64,000 bases of DNA. Origin: Chimonanthus salicifolius (taxonomy: Eukaryota > Streptophyta > Magnoliopsida > Laurales > Calycanthaceae). The stretch is taken from contig CM023539.1 in assembly GCA_013350335.1 (NCBI GenBank), forward strand, positions 28,079,043 to 28,143,042, in the 5' to 3' direction. Below the pieces are notes generated by a model. The model saw only the letters and a list, made by a program, of their open reading frames with translations, did not search any database and was not told where the DNA came from. The translations under genes and the position numbers were made by a program. Positions 45,101 to 55,700 of this stretch are shown here, in pieces (position 1 is the first letter of the stretch; every line of letters begins with the position of its first letter).

Positions 45101-48100
45101 AACGATAACAACAACTATCGACTAATGTTATAAACTAATAGTAGTAATTGATGTAGAACTAAATTGAGGAAGGGTTCCCCAATCTGCAAATCCAGAGGCA
45201 AATGAGTTGGCTCGTCAATGTGTCACTTTGTCATCGGAAATTGTAAATAATTTTATATAATGTTGGGGGTGGTGCTTGGCTGTTTTTTTTTTTTTTTTTT
45301 TGGGTGGTAGGCTCTTTGTGCCTGCTAGGCTTTTGTTTGTGTGTTTTCCTCTCTTTTGATTAATGAAGTTACTTTTCAAAAAAAAAACTAAATTGAGTAA
45401 GGGTCCAAAAACCCAAAGGGCCACATGGGCCCGATGTGAATATGGGCCCTATATTTGCAACTCAGGCCCTAGCCCAAATTGACTTAGGGCCCGATCTAGC
45501 CTGCCCGAGTTGCACGCCTAAAAGAGGGTCCATTATAACAAGAATTACATGATCTAACTTGAGGGCATGGATCGTTTCTTAAGTCTCTAGTAGGTGTTTG
45601 TTTAGTGGTTAGAATGTCAACCTTCTTCCAAGGGTCGAGGGGTTGCCACATCTCTCATACTTCATCATCATCATAAGTCAAAATCACATCGATCTGGGGT
45701 CGGCTTTATGAGTTCTCCAATAAACCTTATCATAAACCATACTATAAGTCACTCTACAATCTAACATTACATTCATTATCCCTTCCCTCCAAGTGGTCAA
45801 CCTCTCTTCCTAGTGCCCCCGATCTGTAGCCTCTCAACTCTACATACTAGAGTTGTGCCTAGTCTTCTACCAACAAGACCAACCGCCTTAAATGAGATTC
45901 TCTCAATTTGTCATCTATTGCGGCTATTCTTAAATTATCCTTAATGCATTCATGCTTCAAGAAAATGAAAACAAAATACAATGTAAGACTCTTACGCAAA
46001 GGTTAACGAAACTGCATTAAATGTTCGCAATTCACCCCTATGACAAATTAAATGGCTCTTAACCCCAATGAAACAAAAGAGAAACATAGGGGGGACAAAT
46101 TTTCAGTTCTTGCTTTGTTCATATATGATGATAACTTTTTCTTATATATGGATAGGAAAGTGTTTGGTCATGTTTTCCCTGAGTAAAAAAAATTGAGGAG
46201 GTTACAAGTTATAAGGGAAGCCATTTGAAACTTGGAGGGAAAGGACAAAAGGAAAGAGAAAAAAATGATAAGACTTAGGTTCATGATAGAGTGAAATTGA
46301 AAACTAAAACTCAGAAAACCAACCCAATCAGCAATTGATGATGATGATGACGACAATAATGACGACGACCTACAAATGCATATTAATGTATGTATATCAT
46401 ATCTGACCTAGATTTTAGGATAGCAAGAAAATTTTATGAGCTTTCTCTCTTCAACTATTTGTGATGGACACTAGGCTTTCTTTGTCAAGTTTTCTCTTTG
46501 TAATTCTTGTAAATAAATTGGAATCAATCTCCTCTTTTACAAGGAAGACTGAAAGTTTTCTTTTCTTCCTTAATTTAGTTTAGGTTTCCTTTTCCAAACC
46601 TAGAAATTGATGACCTCAATTTTATGTGTCTTCCATTTTAACTGAACTGGAAACCAAATTTGTTAGCACCCTTATGATTTAACTCATTTAATTGAACTGG
46701 GCTTCTTAGTAATGATTATGACCGTTTACTGTTCTAATTGGATTAGACTATCCATTTTGTTGTGAATGCCTGACCGTTTTCTTCATATTCTAAAACACGG
46801 ATCCTGCTGTCATTTTTGCTAGTACCACCACTGCTACCACATAGATGGGGAAAGTATAATTATGATTGTCAAAAGTATGACTTGAAAAGCCAACCTCATT
46901 ACTACTAATATTGTGAAATGGGATTTTCTAGGACAAAAAGGAAAAAAGATATTCTAACCATTTTTTTGCCATTTTATAGTACTGTTCTCTGAAGAATTCA
47001 GTTGTAAACTTTCCTTTGCAAATAGTTGCACCTATATAAGGAAAGAGTGGACATGTATGTGTATATACTAGGATCATCTGCACACCCCTACTACATAGAT
47101 GGGGTAAAGTATAATTATGATGTCAAAAGTATGACTTGAAAAGCCAACCTCATTACCTAGAAATGGGATTTTCTAGGACAAAAAGGAAAAAGATATCCTA
47201 ACCATTTCTTAGCCATTTCATAGTACTGTCTCTGAAGAATTCAGTTGTAAACTTTCCTTTGCAAATAGTGGCACCAATGAAGGAAAGAGTGGACATGTAT
47301 GTGTATATGTATACTGGGATCATCTGCACACCCCTACTGGCACATCATGTGGATAGGGAATCTGGTTGGACAAGTCTTTACCTTGAATAGGATGCCTACC
47401 AAAAATCATCTTTATTGGATAAGTGAAGATATGCTTTTCAAGGACCCCAAAGTTTTTATCACTGTAAAATGATGTCATAATCCATATTTGGGAGGACTTC
47501 AATTCAACGGCAAGATCTTTTTGGAAAATAAGAATTGGGGGGCATGGTGGAGAGAGTTGTAGATGGGGCCCGATGGGCCCCATTTTGCTAGGTGCTAATG
47601 GTTTACACAGTTGCACAGATGTATATTAGATAGATAGACAGGTACAAGGCCCATATGCAATAACACTTACGACTTGTGGATAGAATGAATGGGTTCAAAA
47701 GAGCAAAAAAAAAAAAAGTATGAACTTGGGTCTATGGCCATGTAATTCATCTCAATAAACATGGAGAGGGCATCATAATATTCATAAATACCAGTTCCAA
47801 GGCAATACTTGCATCTTTTACTTTCTTGCTGCTCGACATTGTTTGCTTCAACCAACATTAAGGCTGAAATAACACCCACTGCTCCACCTGAAAAGGATGC
47901 CACTATAGGATCCACCTGACTGATTCATAGTCCAATTTCATAAATGAGATTAAATTTCAGCACATGAACATAAAAAATCATATCTATTTGCAGTTTTAGC
48001 TACGCAACTAGAATTGAAAATCCCTAAATACATTAAAACACAAATCTTTCACTATCAGTCGAGGGAAATGATACAGGACGCACCAACCATACATTGCAAC

Positions 48101-48287
48101 CTTCTTCAGAAACAAGACTAGTGAATCCAAACTGTAGACCCTTGTACAAATTGTGTCCCATTTGGAGTGATATTAACTGCTGGATTGAATCACTAAGCTG
48201 TCCAATTAAACCCTTCTGTGAATTGGAATTGTACAAATTGTATCCCATTTGGAGTGATATTAACTGCTGGATTGAATCATCCAACAG

Positions 48288-48323
<36 letters not shown>

Positions 48324-49732
48324 GATGATATCATTTCCTTCCATGCCTATGACTAGTGCTGGTCCCATCTGGCCCCACAATGAGGATACTGCCCCGTTCT
48401 TAACTATTTGATTGTAATAGCACGTGCTTGGAATTTCATAAATACCTTAATTGCAGTGGCAAATGCATGCCGCGTATGAAATCTTCATATGAGGTACCTC
48501 CCAATCCAAGTTTCAACTCCAACTGAGACAAAAAGAGGTTAACATTACCCTAAAAGAGTCACATTATTATCATCTCAAGAAGTATAATCATCCACATAAC
48601 ATTCAACTATACAATCATGATGGATTCTCTGACTGAACTGCTCTATCATAATATCAGTCTGACGCCAACCATACATAAATGCGGCAAAGTATTTGATGAT
48701 GACAATGAAGCACCATAGACTACAGTGAATAGACCCAAGAAGGTGAAATGCGTGCAGTGGAAAGTGTCCATCATTTCCCATTTTAACTCATTAACTGGCT
48801 CCCTTGAAAGCACAAGCCAGAGGGAATAGGAATTCCACTAGACACAAGCAGATATTCAACTCCCTTGGGAAGCAGTATTGTTTAGAGTGCCCTACCAGAA
48901 AAACTTGATTGTGGTACAAATGATATTGTTCTCACATCAGCAATGTGAAACTTACAAGAGCAAATCAAATTAATTTACTAACTACATAATCTAAAATGAG
49001 TTAATGATTTCCTTTCTAAATAAATCTGCCAAATATTTATTTGCACATTTGCTTCTTGAAATACTTTGCTCTCTCTGCCAAATTTCAAACCCAGCGCCAA
49101 TGGGAGGAACATCAATTTCAAACCATAAAGACATGTAAGAAATTGGTTCTTATTGAAATACTTTGACATTTCTGTAATCTAAACATACTGAAAAGTAACT
49201 TTGTTATTGACTTCAAAGATTCGTTGTAAGCTAGTCGAGGCGCAGGATGCACTTCAAGGCGAAAAGAGTTCCAGGAGCCTAAGGCGCAAGGTGCACTTCT
49301 AGATGCGAGCTTTTCTATCTAGGTGTACTGCATTTATTTAATTATGTATATTTTTTGCACCAATACAAATATAAACTACTGTTTACAACTATTTCTAAGA
49401 TATTATTGACAAATAAATTACCTTTTTACTCAGTATAGCTAAACAATGCAATATATGTACCATAAAGAAAAAAAAGTAAAAGCAAGATTGCATAATACGA
49501 AAAAGCTAATAAAGCCTAACATGTAAAACATACTAACAAGAAGTCAAAATCATGAAAAAAAATATCATTCCAATAATCATAACATCAAAAAAAGAAAAAG
49601 AAGAAAAGAAAAGACGCACTACCTAAGAAGCACCGATACGGATACGCGTATCGGATACGACAAATTTTGAAAAACTAGGATAAGGGTGCGGCGGGATACG
49701 CCGAATTAAAAATAATAATAATATTAATAATT

Positions 49733-49764
<32 letters not shown>

Positions 49765-52700
49765 AATTCAGACATTTACAGCAAACTAGGGTCACCTCGC
49801 CAATCAAGAGGAGACGCCAATTGAATCATTCTATCCATCTAATAAATTGACTATTATGTGACAAGAAATTGGCTGAAAATGTTCAAAATATGTTGTATCA
49901 ACTTAAATGCCTAGTAAATGATTGAGCAGAATGCTAACCACATTGACCTTTCAATTGACATTGACTCGCAACTCGATCATTGGTTCCAAATTGCATTAAG
50001 CAAGTGGTAATTTTAAAATATTAACACGTACAGTGAGTCATGGGATCACTAATTCTATAAAATAAAAAATTTAATTTAATTTCATGTCAAAATATTTTTT
50101 AAAGGATGATTATATCCATTTAAAGTTGGTAAAAAATGGATTGTTCAATATGAAAACAACAATTCTTAAAATAAATTAAAGAATTTCAACACTTATTATT
50201 TATTTTTAGAATTCAGATCAAATAATATAAATTCTTGTAAAAATAAATTTTAGTATATAACTTAATTAAACATATCTTATTTCAAACCCAGTATTACAAT
50301 CAAAACTCCGCTCTAAAATCAGTCTGGAAATTGTGCAAAGAAAACCAATTCCAAGACTCTCCAATGAAGACACAACCCACAAACTGAAATAAAAATAGCA
50401 CCAAATTGTCACAGAATATGAGGAATCCAAACCCAAACAGAAACAGAACCTAAGAAAAAAAGGGAAATTTAAAATACCCAAATGACCAAATATAGGAATC
50501 GAGGCAATCTATTGAAAGTAAGTCCGACCACAAGATGCAAACAAAATACCCAGAAGATTCCCAACCCACTTACCACAAATACACGGCAACGAATCAGAAA
50601 CCTTTAAAGAATATAAAGAAATCCAAACAACCCAGTGACCCACCTCCCACGGCGTTCCTTAGACGCCAAAAACCGAAAATTCAAGAGAAAATAATCGAAG
50701 AAAACACGAAGCAATTAAAGAAATTTCCACTAGAAAGAAAGCCCATCAAGGAAAAGATGAAGAAAAGGAAGAAATGAGGGAGAGGGAGGGAGACGGGGTC
50801 ATGGCGATGGCTAGAGGAGAAGAAAATGAAAAATAGAGAAAAGAGAAAGAGAGAGAGGAGAAATTCTCACCGGAGTTTGCCTCTCCTTCCTTCAATCGTC
50901 TCCTTCTCTTCCATCATTCTTTACTCTTCAATTGTTCTTTCCTCTTCAATCGTCAATCACTCTTTCCTCTTCTTATTAGGGTTCGCAGCCCCTTTTTAAC
51001 CAAAAAAAAAATTAGAAAACGCGTGTCCGGGCTTGTCCGGGCATGTCTGGGCTTATCCACAATTGTCCGGGCGTATCTGAGTGACGTATCAGGGAGTATC
51101 CATATTTAAAAAAATATTTAATTAATTGGATACGTATCCGACACGTATCCGAGCCGTATCTGGCCGTATCCGTGTCGGAAGCGATATCCGACACTGATAC
51201 TCGAGGGGTTTCGAAGTATCCGTGCTTCAGAGCGCACTACTATATAAGATGGAAACTGCATTTTACTATTTATATTTTAACACCTAATAGAAACAAAAAA
51301 TGAGAAGACATGTTTTCTATTTATATTTTACACTTAGGAAGGAAATTATATTTTATTATTTACATTTTGACACATAATAGGGAAAAAAATGAAAAGACAC
51401 ACTTCTATAAATGCAAAGCATGCCTAGTCGATTAGGAAAGACACACTTCTATAAATGCATCTTTGACTACTATGGTCATAAGGTTTTGAGATAATAGAAA
51501 AAGAAAAAAGCCCAGAATATTAAATAAGGCTCATCGTTAAATACTTGATTTTTATCAAATAAAAAATTTTAGCACCTTTTCTATTATTCATATATTACAT
51601 ATTAGTTTTGTAGTACAGTTTATCAATTATTTATGCCAAATCCATAAACCTTATATTTTGCAATTCACCGAATTAGATCACCTTTTACCAATGTCAATTT
51701 CTGAGATATGTAGCCATACTCATGCAATATAGATGGCATGTTAACCCATGACTTTGCATGTTGTTTTAAGCCATCCACTTAAAGAAGCTCAACTTAGTGA
51801 TCAAAATTATAAATGTATTACAATGTATTGTACACAAAATGATACATTTATAGGGTCCAATCACCTTGACAAAAAATTTATTAAATCATACTGTATCATG
51901 TCAAATCATAGCAATCGTATAAATGGTAGATTCAAGAAGTACCTAAATTATGGCTGTGGTATAAATAAAAATTAATCAAATGCAATTTTCTTATTTGTTT
52001 GATGTTATTTGTAATGTTATAACATGTTCTATTCTAACAAGAATAACCATCATTCTTGTTCGAGGGTTTGAGAAAGAAACTGGAGAGGAAGAGAACTAGA
52101 AAAAAAAAAACCATTTGTGACTCATTGGTCTACAATTCCTTTCTATCTTTTCACTTAATTTTTCTATCTTGATATACTAACATAACAAAAATATGGACAA
52201 AGTCATTAAAACAATTTCATTCACGAGATTTTTTTTTCTGTTTTAGCAGGCTTTTGCACGAACTTCATCTACTTTTGGATAATAATATAATAAGATTGGA
52301 CCAAATCCTTCAATCCAATGTTAAAATATCTTTCTTAATTTTTACTCATTTTTACACGAATTTTCAATTTTTTAATAATAATATGATAAGGAAAAGTAAA
52401 ATCTTTCAAATTCACCCAATCAAATCTTAATATTTTTAGTTAATTTTGGATGTTTCCACAAAGGAAAGCGGAGCTCTAGAAATAGATCAACACAAAACCG
52501 GGGCAGCCAATTCTTAGTTGTTTGTTCTGACTATTATTAATATATGTCAATTCTTATTCTAATTCTTAAAATAGCATGTTATTTGGCCTAAGCTTTTTCT
52601 AAGGACGCCGATGACTTTAACCACCAAGATCCAGTAGTTAGAGATTGAGCTTTAAGATGAATTTTGGTTCACTGAAAGCTCATCAACTGAGCTTTCAATC

Positions 52701-55700
52701 CCAACAGCTAGTTTTTCATAAGACTACCAAAAAAAGTTAAAAAGGAAAAAAAGATCAGGTGTAACATGTGACTGATCATATCTGATCAACTCCCTCTCTC
52801 TCTAAATAAATAAATACAGGCTAGAGACAGAAAAAATTTCAACACTTACAGTTGGTGCAAGGAGGCCCCCAAAGACAATGATGCCGGATATGAATGAAAA
52901 GGAAGTTAGATAGAGCTGCTTCAATGTTTTTGTCGTCTAGTTCAAGAAGAAGAACACAATGTTAAATTTAATGTCTTCACCAAAATTATTGAAAAGAAAA
53001 AAGGTCTACACTGTGTTGCATGAGATATTGCCATAGCATATAAACTTAATATGACCATAGAGAAGCAACATGACTACCAAATGAGGCAGGAAAGGAATAG
53101 ATGATGGCATGTCAGGCATCTCATTTTCCTCACTGCTTTCATCAATATACTTAGAACTCTTTATGCGTTGTTGTACCCTTAATCTCCTAACCTGCATAGA
53201 ATGACAGTATTGACTTCAGATATTTGAAGCTCATGCTGCAGACTTTCTTTTCTGTACATTACGATAGTAGATAATAGAGCCATTCAGTACAGACCATATG
53301 GAAGGTTCAGGAAGAAACTTCACCTCTTCCATTAGGAGGAAAATTTTGTTCCGCCTGCTTTTTATATTATCTTGAATCTCCTGCAGCTGCATCTGAACAA
53401 AATCCTGAACGGTCTCTGGTCCTTCTATAATGCAAAAGCTGCAGAAAAAGGAAACAGTATAAGGGGAAAAAAGTATATAGGCTCATTTAGATCGTTTTAA
53501 TAAACATTAAATTAGTTGAAAACAATACATCTTCCAAGCCATCGTCAATCTATCCTATTGAATATTTCAAATAACAGGGTATTCCTGATGAAGCCCAATA
53601 TGGGGCTCACAAATAGGGTTCACTCTTCTTGAGCCTTTTCTTGAATTAACTTAAAATCTGAATAAAATACATTTTAAGTTACCTCAAAGTAAATTACCTA
53701 CTTTTGATTGTATTGTATCGGATCACTAAGTAGCCCCGCTGTATCATTTGTGTGAACAGTGGAACATCTGCATTTTAGGGTCATTTTCTAAAGAACTCTA
53801 GAGAGGCTCCTTATCAAATGTGGACAAGGATCACATGGTGGAAAGGTTAAGATGGTTTGAAAAGTTCATAGACAACTAGAAACAGCAATGGTACCAAGTA
53901 TTTATAAACTGTAAGTGACAAGGACTAGAAAAAGAGGTAAGACTTTCAACGATTTGTATTGGAGGGGTAAAGAAGGACATGACATAATGTAGGGCAACAT
54001 AGGATACGGTCTTGGATAAGACAAAGTGGATATGTATAACTCAAAATGCTGACCCCTAAAAAGATGGAAAATTGCTTATGATGATGATGATGATGATGAT
54101 GATGATTACATGGTGGGAGAGGAAGTATATGGAGAACAAGAGGTTATAGGTCTAAACTTAAAATTCTATTTGACCATTTTCTAGAATAAACTTTTTCTAA
54201 CTAACAAAGTAGTAATAAGAGAAACAATAAAAGAGATATTTTTAACCATATATAAAAAAGGAGGAAAGCCAGCACAAAAAAATACAGCAGAACAAAAGAA
54301 GGGGGGAGGGGTTTTGGGTTGGATTGGATTTGCATCACAAGCATGTTCCAACTGAATAACTATAATAAGATATTTAAAGGTTGCAATTGGATGGTTACAC
54401 TGAAATTTTCTAGCCAACTGATTTCAAGACCTCTAATAACATTGCTACAATCGTCCAACTGGACTGAAAATGATAAGAGGTGATGCCTATCCAACCAATT
54501 GGTTCACAATCCGACTCTTCGTTAGTGGAATTGGATCATGTAGATGAAATTGCATTAGCTTATATGTCCCAATTTGATCAAGGTATTCATAAATGGACTC
54601 CATCTAATAAGCCCATTCACTTTGCAAGTCTTGGCCCAATAACACCATGTGACCCAGTAAGGCCTATAAAGCCCAAGTACAAGCTTAAACAGGCCAAACC
54701 CAGCCCAAAGTCCTCCACAAAGCCCATTTTCGATCCTACACCTTGTTTGCATCTCCAAGTGACATGTGGCAGCTCCAAGATGAATCTCATGTGCAAGTGT
54801 GATGTAGGCTACGGGTAGGAATAGAGACAACTATCCCAATCTATAGCAGAAGCTGAATGATTAATCGGGTCAGATATAGGTTTCGAGTGCATACAAATTC
54901 CAACACTTATGGATTTGCGATCAGATTTCTTTAAACAACAATAGCCGATGTCTCTAACTAAGGCTGCAATGCAATAGAGCATGTACCAAAGGTTTGGCTG
55001 GCTGTCTCTAACAGCAAGCAAATCTGAATGAAACCAGAGCTGCTTTCGCTCTGTGTACTGAACTGGGATTGAAGTTTGGCAGTTCTGTAAGTCACTAACA
55101 GTCGCTGAGGCCTGGAGAAAATTGCAAACAGTCTGCAATTGCAGTTTATGGAGAACGATTGCCTATCTGGGCCTGCAGACCAAGCTGCTTCTCAAACAGA
55201 GCTGGCTGGATCTGTTTCTCAAACAGATCAGCGCTGATCCACCACCTTGGCCTGTAAAACCAACGCCAAACCAACAAACTTGCTGCCCGAGGTCACACCC
55301 ACAGGTGTATAATGATCCTAATACCGGAATTAGGGCCTGGTTTCAGTAGTAATAAGGCTGGAAATCTGGGTTTTGTGGACTTTCACGCAGCAAAAGTCTG
55401 GGCACAAACAATCTGCCCAGCCAGGTACAAATCACAGTCCACAATAGGACCTAGAATCTGAAGCAACAGTCACAAGACTGGTTTGCAGGTAACCTTCAAC
55501 AGTGGAATTTAGTAGAAGATCATCCACACAGGGCCACCTGGCATTGTGGGCCGGATCTAAGCAGGGAATTCTGCCGTGTGTTGCAGACTTCCAATGAATT
55601 CTGCAGTTGAGTACAATGCTCAATCTCAACAACACTGTTTTTCCTAAGAAAAAAACTACAATTCTTATTCATAAACTTCATTTCATAATCTGAATCCTCC

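Larger units (their letters stand above)
42907..47791 (-). other. OR intron 6, 4885 bp
   Basis: An enlarged intron with two tandem duplications (43677-44032 and 46840-47335), a GC-rich inverted-repeat element (44288-45520) and a nested short LINE (45179-45385). Elsewhere it is AT-rich without conserved frames. Confidence 0.8.

Noticed and set aside
54480..54830. Open frames of about 90-110 codons on both strands in OR intron 1
   Set aside because: No conserved motif; both strands are open in a low-complexity Pro/Lys-rich stretch and they lie within the intron of an intact gene.
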